Source: Phycisphaerae bacterium
GTDB lineage: Bacteria > Planctomycetota > Phycisphaerae > Phycisphaerales > SM1A02
NCBI GenBank assembly: GCA_016795035.1
Contig: JAEUIT010000016.1
Span: 1-41,892, forward strand
Direction: 5' to 3'
Length of the DNA stretch: 41,892 bases
Position 1 is the first letter of the stretch; each line of letters opens with the position of its first letter. Shown here one piece after another: positions 23,120-32,484 of this stretch. The notes beneath the pieces were generated by a model. The model was not told where the DNA came from, made no database searches, and saw nothing but the letters and a program-made list of their open reading frames with translations. Position numbers and translations under genes: made by a program.

Positions 23120-26100
23120 ATGGGAACGCAGAGCGGAGAGAGAATCGCGCGACTCTTTGAGGAGCTGCGCAGCGCCGACGCGGCGGACCGAGCGCGGCGA
23201 CTCGACGCGCTCGCCGCCGAGAGCCCGGCTCTGGCCGAACGCCTGCGGCGACTCCTCGCGGCCGCGTCCTCCGACACGACCGACTTCCTGAAGCCGTTCG
23301 CGCCGGGGCTCGCCGAAGGCGTCGGAGACCTCGTTGCAGGCGCGATGCAGCCCGAGCGCGATCCGTTCATCGGGGTCCGCATCGACGACTTCGTCATCGA
23401 CGAGGTCCTCGCCGCCGGCGGCATGGGCACGGTCTACCGCGCGTTCCAGGCGGCGCCGGCGCGCGTCGTCGCCCTCAAGGTGATGCGCCATCGGCATGCG
23501 GGTCGCGAGGCGCGGCAGCGCTTCGAGCGCGAGTCGAAGGTGCTCGGCATGCTCTCGCATCCGTGCATCGCGCAGGTGTACCGGGCCGGCACGTTCATCG
23601 ACGGCCTCGACGAGATTCCGTACTTCGCGATGGAGCTCGTTCAAGGCGCGCGCTCGATCACCGAGCACTGCCGGGAGCGCGAGCTCGGCGTCTGCGAGCG
23701 CCTTGCGCTCTTCCTTCGCGTGGCCTCCGCCGTCGAGCACGGCCATGCGAACGGCGTGATCCACCGCGACCTGAAGCCGTCGAACATCCTCGTCGACGAG
23801 TCCGGCACGCCGAAGGTGATCGACTTTGGCGTGGCCCGGCTCACCGGACCCGACGTCGCCGCGGCGTCGGTCCACACCGGCGAGCAGCGGATCATCGGCA
23901 CGCTTCGCTACATGAGTCCCGAGCAGTGCGCGGGGCAGGGGAGACCGGTCGATGCCCGCAGCGACGTGTACTCGCTCGGCGTCGTCCTCTACGAGATGCT
24001 CGCGGAGCGCCTTCCGTACGACGTCGACGGCGATCTCGCGCACGAGGCGATCCGCGTCGTGCATGAGGCGGAGCCGATCGCGCTCAGCTCGATCGACCGC
24101 GCGTTCCGCGGCGACCTCGAGACGATCGTGCAGACCGCGTTGCAGAAGGAGCCGTCGCGGCGATACCAGACGGCGGCGGGCTTCGCAGGCGACATCGAGC
24201 GCTACCTTCGCAACGAGCCGATCGTCGCGCGGCCGCCGAGCCTGCGCTATCGCGCCAGCCTGTTCGCGCGGCGCCATCGGTCGTTCACGTTGGCGTCGCT
24301 CCTCGTCGTCGCGGTGTCGGTGGTGGCGGCGATCGGGAGCGTCGCCCTGTGGCGCCGCGCGGTCGACGCGAACGCGACGGCGACCGCGGCGCTCAACGAG
24401 AAGGGGCTCGCGCTGCGCGAGGCCGAGCGCTTGGCGTGGCTCGCCAACATTCACGCCGCGGCCGACGGACTGCGCGACGGTCGACCGAAGGCGCTGCGCC
24501 ACTACCTCGACTCGATCCCGCCCGAGGCCCGGGCGTGGGAGTGGAGCTACCTCGACGCCGCCTCCGATCACTCGCTCGCGGTGCTGCGCGGCGCCGCGGG
24601 AAATCCGACGCTGAGCGGATGGCTGGTCGGGCCGTCGGTCGCGCAAAGCCCCGACGGCTCGCGGCTCGTCTCGACCGCGCGCGAGCGCGTCGCCCGCGTG
24701 TGGGATACGGCGCGCGGCGTCGAGCTCTTCACGCTCGCGGGTCACGAGGATCTCGTGACCTACGCCGCGTTCAGCCCGGACGGGCGGCTCATCGTGACTT
24801 GCTCGTTCGACGGGACCGCGCGAGTGTGGGACGCGCAGAATGGCGCGCTCGTCTCGACCTACGCGGGCCACCGCGCGGCGCCGACCGACCACGGCTCCGA
24901 ACTCCGCGACTACGTCCTCATGGCGGCGTTCGACGCCGCGAGCGCGCGGATCGTGACCGCAAGCCGCGACGCGACGGCGCACGTCTGGAACGCGCGCGAC
25001 GGCGCTCCGCTCCTCGTCCTCCGCGGACACCGAAACGACGAAGGCACGCTCTACCTGAACTGGGCCGAGTTCAGCCCGGACGGCCTCACCATCGCGACGG
25101 CCGGCGGCGACGGCGACGCATGCCTGTGGAGCGCCACGTCGGGCGATCTGCTGCACCGGCTTCGCGGCCATACGTCGCACGTCAACGCGGCCCGCTATTC
25201 GCCCGACGGGTCGCTCCTCGTGACCGCCTCCGCCGACGCCGACGCGCGGGTCTGGTCGGTGGCCGACGGCCGTTGCCTGCACGTCCTTCGAGGGCACACC
25301 GAGTATCTCGTCGGCGCTTCGTTCGATCCGACCGGCGCGCGCATCCTGACCGCGGCGAACGAGCCGTCGGTGCGCGTGTGGGATGCCGCGACGGGCGCCT
25401 CGGTCGCAACCTGCGCGACGCTCGGCGGCAACGTGCTCTCGGCGACGTTCACCCCCGACGGCTCGCGTGTCGTCGCGGGCGATCGGACCGGGATGGTGCA
25501 TCTCTTCGACGCCTCGTCGGGGCGAGCGCTCGCGCGCCTGCGCGGTCACGTCGACGGCGTGACTTCGCTCGCCACCGCGCCGCGCGGCGCGACGATCGCC
25601 AGCGCGTCGGCCGACATGACCCTGCGCTTGTGGGATCCGGCGGCGCTCGACGAAGGCCCGGGAGTTCCGTTGGGCGACGTGGTCCTCAAGGGGCATCGCG
25701 AACCGGTCGTGGCCGCGGCGTTCGGCGGCGCGCCCGGGAACGAGGTGGTCACGGCGTCGCGCGACGGCACGATCCGGATCTGGAACCGGTACACGGGCGC
25801 CGAGGAGGCGCGGTTCGAGATCGAGCTCGCGCCCGTAGTCGCGCTCGACATCTCCGCGGACGGGCGCTTCGCGCTCGTCGGCACCCCGCGGGGACCGCGG
25901 CGACTGTGGGATCTCGTCGCGCGCTCGCTCGTCCATGTCGACGAGCGGCCCGCGCCGGCCCTCGCCGCGCTCAAGATCCTCTCGGTCGATCCGCTCCGGT
26001 ATGTCATCGTTGCAGCGGACCGCACCATGCTCCTCGCGGATCCGCAGGGGATCGCGCCCTGGTCCGGAGCGAGCGGCGTGGGGACGTCGGCGGCCGTCTG

Positions 26101-26590
26101 GGACGTCTCGCCGGACGGCGCGCGGGCGATCGTCTCCGACGGACGCGCGGTCGACGTCTGCGAACTCGCGAACGGCGCATGGCGGGCGCGCTGGCCCACG
26201 ACCCCGAGGATGGTCGACGCCGCGGCGTTCAGCGCCGGCGGCGACCGGATCGCGGTCGGTTACCAGGAGCCGTTCGCCGAAATCATCGAGCTTGCGGCCG
26301 ACCGCCGCACGCGCGCGCTCCGCGGGCATGAGAAGGGCATCTCGTCGCTGTCGTTCGATCCGCAGGAGCGCCGGCTCGCGTCTGCGTCGGCGGACTACTC
26401 GGTCCGCCTTTGGAACGTCGACACCGGCGACGAGGCGCTCCGTCTCATGGGGCATGCGGACGGGCTCAACGATGTCGCGTTCAGCCCCGACGGGCTGGCG
26501 CTCGTCACGGCGTCGAGCGATCGGACGGCGCGGATCTGGAGCATCGAGCCGTATCGAGCGCGGCGGGCGAAGGCCGCGACGCGCGAGTGA
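23120..26590 (+). CDS. Membrane Ser/Thr protein kinase with C-terminal WD40 beta-propellers
   Basis: The 1156-residue protein has an N-terminal helical stretch (1-85). A Hanks-type kinase domain spans about 90-370: the Gly loop AAGGMGTVYRA at 98-108, Lys120 in VALKVM, the catalytic loop HRDLKPSN with Asp217, DFG at 235-237, and GTLRYMSPEQ at 260-269. One transmembrane helix lies about 390-410, then a helical linker to about 470. Roughly 13-14 WD40 repeats fill 480-1145, enough for two seven-blade propellers; many end in VWD, LWD or IWS. The kinase is cytoplasmic and the propellers should be outside the membrane. Paired with the upstream ECF sigma factor, it is a typical planctomycete sensor-kinase arrangement. 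ATG 23120 is the first start after the sigma stop. Confidence 0.93.
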   Translation: MGTQSGERIARLFEELRSADAADRARRLDALAAESPALAERLRRLLAAASSDTTDFLKPFAPGLAEGVGDLVAGAMQPERDPFIGVRIDDFVIDEVLAAGGMGTVYRAFQAAPARVVALKVMRHRHAGREARQRFERESKVLGMLSHPCIAQVYRAGTFIDGLDEIPYFAMELVQGARSITEHCRERELGVCERLALFLRVASAVEHGHANGVIHRDLKPSNILVDESGTPKVIDFGVARLTGPDVAAASVHTGEQRIIGTLRYMSPEQCAGQGRPVDARSDVYSLGVVLYEMLAERLPYDVDGDLAHEAIRVVHEAEPIALSSIDRAFRGDLETIVQTALQKEPSRRYQTAAGFAGDIERYLRNEPIVARPPSLRYRASLFARRHRSFTLASLLVVAVSVVAAIGSVALWRRAVDANATATAALNEKGLALREAERLAWLANIHAAADGLRDGRPKALRHYLDSIPPEARAWEWSYLDAASDHSLAVLRGAAGNPTLSGWLVGPSVAQSPDGSRLVSTARERVARVWDTARGVELFTLAGHEDLVTYAAFSPDGRLIVTCSFDGTARVWDAQNGALVSTYAGHRAAPTDHGSELRDYVLMAAFDAASARIVTASRDATAHVWNARDGAPLLVLRGHRNDEGTLYLNWAEFSPDGLTIATAGGDGDACLWSATSGDLLHRLRGHTSHVNAARYSPDGSLLVTASADADARVWSVADGRCLHVLRGHTEYLVGASFDPTGARILTAANEPSVRVWDAATGASVATCATLGGNVLSATFTPDGSRVVAGDRTGMVHLFDASSGRALARLRGHVDGVTSLATAPRGATIASASADMTLRLWDPAALDEGPGVPLGDVVLKGHREPVVAAAFGGAPGNEVVTASRDGTIRIWNRYTGAEEARFEIELAPVVALDISADGRFALVGTPRGPRRLWDLVARSLVHVDERPAPALAALKILSVDPLRYVIVAADRTMLLADPQGIAPWSGASGVGTSAAVWDVSPDGARAIVSDGRAVDVCELANGAWRARWPTTPRMVDAAAFSAGGDRIAVGYQEPFAEIIELAADRRTRALRGHEKGISSLSFDPQERRLASASADYSVRLWNVDTGDEALRLMGHADGLNDVAFSPDGLALVTASSDRTARIWSIEPYRARRAKAATRE

Positions 26591-26650
26591 CGGGCCGGTC
26601 TTGTCCGCGCCCGCCCCGGCTTCGGCGACGCCTCCACTACCATCCGCCGC

Positions 26651-27658
26651 GTGCGCGACGAGGACGAGGCGATCACCGACGACCGAGGCCCCCACGGCCA
26701 CGCGCCGGTCCTCCTACGCGAAGTGCTCGAAATCCTCCGGCCCGCCGCCGGCGAGTCCGCGGTCGATTGCACCGCGGGCCGAGGCGGACACGCGGTGGCC
26801 CTCGCGACCGCGGTCGGACCGACGGGGCGTCTGGCGATCCTCGACGTCGACCAAGGCAATCTCGCCTACGCCTCCGCCCGGGTGTCGGAGGAGGCAGGCT
26901 TTGCGCCCTACGCCGTCCATGCGAACTTTGCTGGCGTGGCCCGGGCCCTAAAGGGGATAGGCGGAACGCCAGGCTTCAGTGCCGATGTGGTTCTCGCCGA
27001 CCTTGGGTTTAGCTCCACGCAGATGTTCGATCCTGCGCGCGGGTTCAGCTTTGCACAGGACGGGCCGCTCGATATGCGGCTTGACCCGACCTCGGGTACG
27101 ACCGCCGCAATGCTCCTTCGGTCCCTCCCCGAACGCGAGCTTGCGGACATCCTGTTCAAGCTCGGTGAGGAACCGCTTGCGCGGGTGATCGCTCGGAAAA
27201 TTGTCGCTGTTCGGGGGAGGGAACCGATGGAATCGACGGCGCAACTGGCGCGACTGGTCCGCGAGGCATACGGCCCGCGAGCCCGCCGATCGCGGCTGCA
27301 TCCGGCAACACGGACCTTTATGGCGCTGCGCATCGCCGTCAATGACGAGCTTGGCGCACTCCGGTCGTTGCTCGAGGCAGTCCAATCGGCAGCTCACTCC
27401 GTAGCGGACGGTGCGACAAGCTGGCTCCGCGCGCATGCGCGGGTCGGCATCATCACCTTCCATAGCCTTGAAGACCGGCTCGTGAAGCACAGCTTCGCCG
27501 AGCTTGTTCGTGCGCGCGTCGCCGCGCCGCTCACGCGCAAGCCCGTGGTAGCATCTGACGGCGAAATCGCGGCAAATCCGAAAGCACGATCCGCGAAGTT
27601 CAGGGCTATAGAGCTGGGTCATTCAGATCGCCACGGTCGGCGGTCTTACGACCCCTGA
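26651..27658 (+). CDS. rsmH: 16S rRNA (cytosine(1402)-N4)-methyltransferase
   Basis: RsmH (MraW) N4-methylates C1402 of 16S rRNA with S-adenosylmethionine. It has 335 residues, slightly longer than usual. Family motifs are HAPVLLREV at 17-25, the SAM site VDCTAGRGGHA near 38-48 (canonical DATLGGGGHS-like), DLGFSSTQMFDPARGFSF, GPLDMRLDP, HPATRTFMALRIAVN and ITFHSLEDRLVKHSF. The start is GTG 26651 with a weak Shine-Dalgarno. From about 26900 to the stop, third positions carry more A and T than in neighbouring genes. It opens the division and cell-wall group that continues with a LysM protein, an FtsL-like protein and FtsI. Confidence 0.95.
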   Translation: MRDEDEAITDDRGPHGHAPVLLREVLEILRPAAGESAVDCTAGRGGHAVALATAVGPTGRLAILDVDQGNLAYASARVSEEAGFAPYAVHANFAGVARALKGIGGTPGFSADVVLADLGFSSTQMFDPARGFSFAQDGPLDMRLDPTSGTTAAMLLRSLPERELADILFKLGEEPLARVIARKIVAVRGREPMESTAQLARLVREAYGPRARRSRLHPATRTFMALRIAVNDELGALRSLLEAVQSAAHSVADGATSWLRAHARVGIITFHSLEDRLVKHSFAELVRARVAAPLTRKPVVASDGEIAANPKARSAKFRAIELGHSDRHGRRSYDP

Positions 27659-27713
27659 AATCGGTTTCGAGAGTGAAGTCTGACCGAACGCCTTTGGGCA
27701 GGGACGCTGAGGC

Positions 27714-28457
27714 ATGACGCGCGAGAACAAGCTGGCGCTGGTACTGGGATTCGGCCTGATGCTCTTCGTGGGCATTCTGGTCTCCGATCATTTCGCGGCG
27801 CGCAAGAACGTGCCGCTCGCAGCCGTTCCGATCGAGCGCCAGGACAGCGGTGTCCCGCCGATCCCGGGCCCCGGCGCGGGTGACCAGTACGTCCGTACGG
27901 GCGAGGACGGCGCCGAGGTGCTCCCCACGCCGCCCACGCAGGAAGACCCGCCGGTCCTGGTTCAGAACCGCGAGACTCCCGCTCCGCCGGTCCAGCCGAC
28001 GAAGACCGAGCCCGACGTCCGCACGTACGTCGTGCGCGAAGGCGACACGCTCGCCGCGATCGCTGGCCGCGAATACGGCCGCCGTTCGCTCGGCCAGAAG
28101 CTCGCTGAATACAACAAGGTCAATCCCGCCAAGCTCAAGTCTGGCGCGTCGATTCAGATTCCGCCCGTCGAACTGCTCGACCCGACCGCGGCGCCCGTCG
28201 AAGCCCTCGCCACGAACGGGGCCGGCAGCAACGCGGAGAACTCCGCGCCCGTCGCGCCGAAGTTCAAGGTCTACAAGGTTCGCGAAGGCGACACGCTGTA
28301 CGGCATCGCGCAGCGCGAACTCGGCAAGGGTGATCGTTGGAAGGAACTCCAGTCGTCGAACGTCGACGTCCTGAAGAGCGCCGCCGATCTCACCCCGGGT
28401 ATGCAAATCAAGATTCCGGTCGTCACCGCGAGCGCCCAGCGCTCCGCCGACGCCTGA
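27714..28457 (+). CDS. Membrane-anchored protein with two LysM domains
   Basis: The 247-residue protein has a hydrophobic anchor at about 8-24 and a Pro-rich spacer (35-100). LysM 1 is at about 103-150 (YVVREGDTLAAIAGREYG, ending SGASIQIPP). After a short linker, LysM 2 is at about 184-235 (VYKVREGDTLYGIAQREL, ending PGMQIKIP). LysM modules bind N-acetylglucosamine-containing glycans such as peptidoglycan. Lying between rsmH and the ftsL/ftsI-type genes, it may link the division machinery to peptidoglycan; no catalytic domain is visible. The position is unusual: most bacteria place ftsL directly after rsmH. The start is ATG with a nearby GAGG. Confidence 0.88.
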   Translation: MTRENKLALVLGFGLMLFVGILVSDHFAARKNVPLAAVPIERQDSGVPPIPGPGAGDQYVRTGEDGAEVLPTPPTQEDPPVLVQNRETPAPPVQPTKTEPDVRTYVVREGDTLAAIAGREYGRRSLGQKLAEYNKVNPAKLKSGASIQIPPVELLDPTAAPVEALATNGAGSNAENSAPVAPKFKVYKVREGDTLYGIAQRELGKGDRWKELQSSNVDVLKSAADLTPGMQIKIPVVTASAQRSADA

Positions 28458-28540
28458 GTTTCCTCGCCGCGCCGAAGGCCAGCCTTCGCGCGGTGACGTG
28501 CACGCGTTCTCCGTCCGCACGTCTTTTCGGTTCTCGTCGC

Positions 28541-28933
28541 ATGGCCGCCAAGCTCGCCGTCATCATCATCATCATCGGCGCCGCGTTCGGCGCGTTGCTC
28601 GTCAATCGACAGCAGCGCATCGACGTCGTCGCCGAAGTCGCGCGATCGCAGCTGCGCATGCAACAGCATCGCGAGACCATCTCGCGCCTTCAGGCTGCGG
28701 TGGCGCAGGCGGTGCGTCCGTCGGAACTCGAGATGGCGCTTGCGCGCGTCGCCCCGAAGTGGGAGAACATCGAGTACCGCTTCGACCCGACCTACAAGGA
28801 CACGGCGACCGCGAAGGCCGACGACGGCAAGAAGCCGAAGGCCGGCAGCGATCGGCCGCCGCCCGCCAAGCCCGAGAGCAAGAAGACGAATCGCCGCACG
28901 GCGGATGCGGGCGCATCCGGCCGCGGTCGCTGA
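28541..28933 (+). CDS. Small FtsL-like bitopic membrane protein
   Basis: The 130-residue protein has a transmembrane helix at about 4-21 (LAVIIIIIGAAFGALLVN). A helical, coiled-coil-prone stretch follows at about 25-60 (VVAEVARSQLRMQQHRETISRLQAAVAQA). A Lys/Pro-rich tail ends it. Its location between rsmH and ftsI, the TM plus coiled coil and the small size fit FtsL, the partner of FtsB and FtsQ in the divisome. Sequence similarity in FtsL is always weak, so the name is positional inference and no symbol is given. The ATG at 28541 is chosen because the TM begins immediately after it; the upstream extension of the frame overlaps the LysM gene. Confidence 0.65.
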   Translation: MAAKLAVIIIIIGAAFGALLVNRQQRIDVVAEVARSQLRMQQHRETISRLQAAVAQAVRPSELEMALARVAPKWENIEYRFDPTYKDTATAKADDGKKPKAGSDRPPPAKPESKKTNRRTADAGASGRGR

Positions 28934-29042
28934 TGCCGATACGCCCTCGCGGACCTGTCCGCCGGCCTGCCTGCAACGACGAGTTTCCACCGGCCGCGTG
29001 CCTCGCGGCGGTTCTCCCGCGTAGCCCGAGCGAGTTCCTCCG

Positions 29043-30986
29043 ATGAATCCCGTGGTCGATCGAAGTCGTCGCATCCGAATCTGGTCGACGGTGCTCCTCC
29101 TGGGAGTGTCGCTCGCGATCGTCGCCACGACGGCGCGCGTGGTGCAGCTCAAGACCGATCCCGATCCGCGCCTCGTCCGCGCGATGGAGCATCCGGACGG
29201 AACGCCGATGCAGTACTTGCGTCGCACCGAACCGATGCCGCGCGGCGTGATCTACGATCGCCGCGGCCAGGTCGTGGCGATGGACATTCCGTCGCAGGGG
29301 CTCTTCATCGATCCGCGCATGATTCTGCGCGAGGCGCTCAAGGACGCGGAGAAGGCCGAGAAGTCCTTCATCCGCGCCCGCAAGAAGGATCCGAACGCGC
29401 CGCGCCCGGAGATCTCGCTCGATCCGATCTCGGATGCCGTCGTTGCCGTCGCGGAGCGTCTCGGCGTTTCACCCGCCGACATGCTGCGCGAAGTGATGAA
29501 GCGCGTGCCCGCCGACCTTCAGACGCTCCGCAGCAACCTCACCGACGAGGAGCTTCGTCGCGTGCCGCGCTACATCTCGCTCAAGGATGAACTCACCGAC
29601 GCCGAGCTCGACTCGCTGCACGGCGTGCGCATCCCGGGCATCGGCATCGAGGATCGCCCGAAGCGCGTCTATCCCTTCGGCCACACGGCGGCGAGCCTCA
29701 TCGGCTTCGTCGGCGAGGAGCACAAGGGCCTCGGCGGCATCGAACTCCGCCAAGAGAAGCAGCTCGACTCGAAGGCCGGCTCGGTCGTGCGTCTCGTCGA
29801 CAACCGAAGCCAGACGATCGCGATCCCGAACGACGGCTACATAGCCGGCGAGGCGGGCGAAGCGTTCCAGCTCTCGATCGACATGATCATCCAGGAGATC
29901 GTCGAGCGCGTGCTCGAGGAGACCGTGGACTTCGCGAACGCCGGCGGCGGCCGCGCGATCGTGGTCGACGTCGAGACCGGCGAGATCCTTGCGATGTACG
30001 ACGTCCTCAAGGATCGCCCGGGACGCTCGATCATCGGCACCGACAAGGCGCGCGACATCCATCCGGCGCTTGGCCGCAATCGCTGCGTCACCGATCCGTA
30101 CGAACCGGGCTCGACCTTCAAGCCGTTCGTCTGGGCCACTGCGACCCAACTTGGCGTCTTCCGCCCGACCGACACGCTCAACACGCCGTCGGCCGGCGGC
30201 TACGTCGTCAGCGACGGCAAGCACAGCCGACTCATTCGCGACGTGAAGTACTACGGCCCGAGCACGTGGGAACGCGTGCTTGAGAAGTCGATGAACGCGG
30301 GCATGGCCATCGCCGCGATGAAGATGACGAAGAAGCAGCTTCAGGACGCCGTACATAACTTTGGATTCGGCGAGCTCACGCGCTGCGGCCTCCCCGGCGA
30401 ATCGCGCGGCATCGTCACGAGCCCGAAGAACTGGACGATGCTCCACACGCAATGCTCGGTCGCGATCGGCCAGGAGATCAGCGTCACGGCGGTGCAGATG
30501 GTGCGCGCGTTCACCGCGTTCTGCCGCGACGGCTCGCTCGTCGAACTGTCGCTTGAGCGCGTCGATCCGCGCGTCGGCCCGCGCACGAAGGACGTGATCT
30601 CCGAGAAGACCGCGATCACCACCCGCGAAGCGATGCGCGGCGTGATGACCGAGGGCACCGGCCACCGCGCGAACAAGATCGCCGAGTACGACATGTTCGG
30701 AAAGTCCGGCACCGCGCAGCTCGTGAAGCCCAAGGGCGGCGGCTACTACGAGGATCGCTACACCTCGAGCTTCATCGCGGGCGCCCCGCTTAACGATCCG
30801 AAGATCGCAGTGCTCGTCGTGATCGACGATCCCGACAAGCACAAGCTTGGCTACAACAACTACGGCGGCGGCGCGATCGCCGGCCCGGCCGCGGCGACGA
30901 TCGTGAACGAGACGCTCAAGTACATGGGCATCCCGACGCAGCACGAACTCGACGACGAGAAGAAGCCGCTCGCGGCCGCGAACTGA
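29043..30986 (+). CDS. ftsI: Peptidoglycan D,D-transpeptidase (class B PBP, FtsI)
   Basis: FtsI is the septal transpeptidase that cross-links peptidoglycan during division. The 647-residue protein has a membrane anchor at about 13-32. The N-terminal non-catalytic region includes RGVIYDRRGQVVA (67-79) and PFGHTAASLIGFVG (211-224). All three penicillin-binding motifs are present: Ser357-x2-Lys360 (STFK), Ser416-Met-Asn418 and Lys554-Ser-Gly-Thr557. There is no C-terminal PASTA domain. A full active site in this lineage fits recent recognition that planctomycetes keep peptidoglycan. murE and murF, which often follow, are absent; the next gene is convergent with only 7 nt between stops. No clear Shine-Dalgarno precedes the ATG. 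Confidence 0.95.
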   Translation: MNPVVDRSRRIRIWSTVLLLGVSLAIVATTARVVQLKTDPDPRLVRAMEHPDGTPMQYLRRTEPMPRGVIYDRRGQVVAMDIPSQGLFIDPRMILREALKDAEKAEKSFIRARKKDPNAPRPEISLDPISDAVVAVAERLGVSPADMLREVMKRVPADLQTLRSNLTDEELRRVPRYISLKDELTDAELDSLHGVRIPGIGIEDRPKRVYPFGHTAASLIGFVGEEHKGLGGIELRQEKQLDSKAGSVVRLVDNRSQTIAIPNDGYIAGEAGEAFQLSIDMIIQEIVERVLEETVDFANAGGGRAIVVDVETGEILAMYDVLKDRPGRSIIGTDKARDIHPALGRNRCVTDPYEPGSTFKPFVWATATQLGVFRPTDTLNTPSAGGYVVSDGKHSRLIRDVKYYGPSTWERVLEKSMNAGMAIAAMKMTKKQLQDAVHNFGFGELTRCGLPGESRGIVTSPKNWTMLHTQCSVAIGQEISVTAVQMVRAFTAFCRDGSLVELSLERVDPRVGPRTKDVISEKTAITTREAMRGVMTEGTGHRANKIAEYDMFGKSGTAQLVKPKGGGYYEDRYTSSFIAGAPLNDPKIAVLVVIDDPDKHKLGYNNYGGGAIAGPAAATIVNETLKYMGIPTQHELDDEKKPLAAAN

Positions 30987-30993
30987 CGCGCGT

Positions 30994-32214
30994 TCACGAT
31001 GCCGTGCGTCGCGCGCGGTCGAACGAGAATCGCGTGGCGTCGGGATGGTCGCCGTCGACGATGAGGCCCGCGAGGACCTCGGCGCCGATCCACGCGAACG
31101 TCATTCCGTTTCCTCCATACCCAAGCGCGAACAGCAGTCGCCGGTGCTTCGGCGATCGGCCGATGTACGGCAGCGAGTCCTCGCTCTCGACGAAGGCACC
31201 GGCCCACGCGCGGTCGACGTCAAAGTGAAGCGTGGGGAAGAGCGCGCGAAGCCGGCGAGCAAGGTAGGCGCTCTTCGCGGGGATGAGCCGATCGCGGGTG
31301 CTCGCGGTGGCGGAGTCGATGTCGCCGCCGCCGATCAGCACGCGGTCGTCGTCGGTGCGGCGAAGATAGATATAGGGGCGGGCGGTCTCCCAGATGAGGG
31401 AGCGGTCGTCCCACCCTTCGATTCGATCGACGCAGTCGGTCACCATCGCGAAGGTGCTCACGACGCGGGTGCGCGTCTTCGGCGTCCATGCGGCCGTCTC
31501 GTAGCCGGTCGCGAACACGACGTGCGACGCCCGCACGGTCGCGCCGCGATCCGTCTCGAGGAGCACGCTTCGAGCCGTCGGGCGAACCCGCGTCACCTCG
31601 ACGCGGTCGAGCACTCGTGCGCCATCGCGCCGAGCGCGTTGCAGCAGACCGTGGGTGAGCCGGAAGGGATCGACCTCGGCGGCCTCGGGCGTCTCGAGCG
31701 CGCAGGCGTGACCCCAGCCGCGCTCGCGCGCCAAGCGCTCGCGATCGAGAAGGCGCACGGAAAGCCCGATGCGCCGGCGCGCGGCGACTTCGCGCTCGAG
31801 CCGAAGGGCGTCGCGCTCGCGCGATGCAAGCTGCAGCGACTTGCGGCGGGCGAATCCGCAGTCAACCCGAAGGCGTCGCGACAGCGTCTCGATCGACGAG
31901 ATCGCATCGATGCCCAAGCGATACACCCGCTCCGCCGTCTCGGCGTCCACGCGCTTCTCCAAGATATGAAGAGGCGTGTCGACTTCGTACTGCAAGAGCG
32001 CGGTGCTGGCGGTGGTCGAACCTTCGCCGATCGAACGCTTGTCGAGAACCACCACTGCGAGTCCCGCCGCCGCAAGGCGCTGCGAGATGAATGCGCCCGT
32101 GATTCCGCCACCGATGATGGCGACATCGCAGGTCAGCGACCGCACGAGCGACGGGTAGTTCCACATGATGCCGTTCCGCAGCAACCACCACGGCTCGCAC
32201 GAACGAAGATCCAT
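30994..32214 (-). CDS. FAD-dependent oxidoreductase (DAO / glycine-oxidase-like)
   Basis: The 406-residue flavoprotein belongs to the D-amino-acid-oxidase-type superfamily. The FAD-binding motif VAIIGGGITG is at 31-40, with an acidic end of beta2 near 58 (VVLDKRS). The second FAD contact VVFATGYE falls near 232-240, and the C-terminal FAD region reads LLFALGYGGNGMTFA near 365-380. Close look-alikes include gamma-glutamylputrescine oxidases and other amine oxidases, but the substrate cannot be determined here. An alternative start at Met17 (MWNYPSL) is possible because the first 15 residues are not typical of the family. The gene is monocistronic: it converges on ftsI and diverges from the BON gene. 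Confidence 0.9.
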   Translation of the reverse strand: MDLRSCEPWWLLRNGIMWNYPSLVRSLTCDVAIIGGGITGAFISQRLAAAGLAVVVLDKRSIGEGSTTASTALLQYEVDTPLHILEKRVDAETAERVYRLGIDAISSIETLSRRLRVDCGFARRKSLQLASRERDALRLEREVAARRRIGLSVRLLDRERLARERGWGHACALETPEAAEVDPFRLTHGLLQRARRDGARVLDRVEVTRVRPTARSVLLETDRGATVRASHVVFATGYETAAWTPKTRTRVVSTFAMVTDCVDRIEGWDDRSLIWETARPYIYLRRTDDDRVLIGGGDIDSATASTRDRLIPAKSAYLARRLRALFPTLHFDVDRAWAGAFVESEDSLPYIGRSPKHRRLLFALGYGGNGMTFAWIGAEVLAGLIVDGDHPDATRFSFDRARRTAS

Positions 32215-32382
32215 GTCGCAACTGTCATCGCTCTCGGCGCAGCTTCGATGGGGCGGTCACACGAATGCGCGCGAGGAGCACGCGACACGCTCGATGCATT
32301 CGGCGAGAAGTGAAACGGGCACCTGCCCGATGCGCGCCTAGTCAAACCGGAAATAGCGTAGTGCCACGGTGATCGAGAGTCC

Positions 32383-32398
32383 CTCGACATGTGTCGAG
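32383..32398. promoter_or_regulatory. Inverted repeat upstream of the BON gene
   Basis: Two 7-bp arms, CTCGACA and TGTCGAG, separated by 2 nt. It lies 87 nt before the BON start, within the divergent intergenic space (32215-32484). The size and spacing fit a dimeric regulator site, but none is identified. Confidence 0.35.
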
Positions 32399-32484
32399 AC
32401 GATCGCCGCGGCGTGCCACGAGGGAGTGTCACTCGCGCCTGGCGCCCGACCCCGCATTCACGTTTGTTTCATAGGAGCGCATTC

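Noticed and set aside
23072..26701. A 1209-codon minus-strand frame opposite the WD40 kinase.
   Set aside because: Same cause: high GC and absence of TTA, CTA and TCA codons in the real gene. Composition is typical of a shadow.
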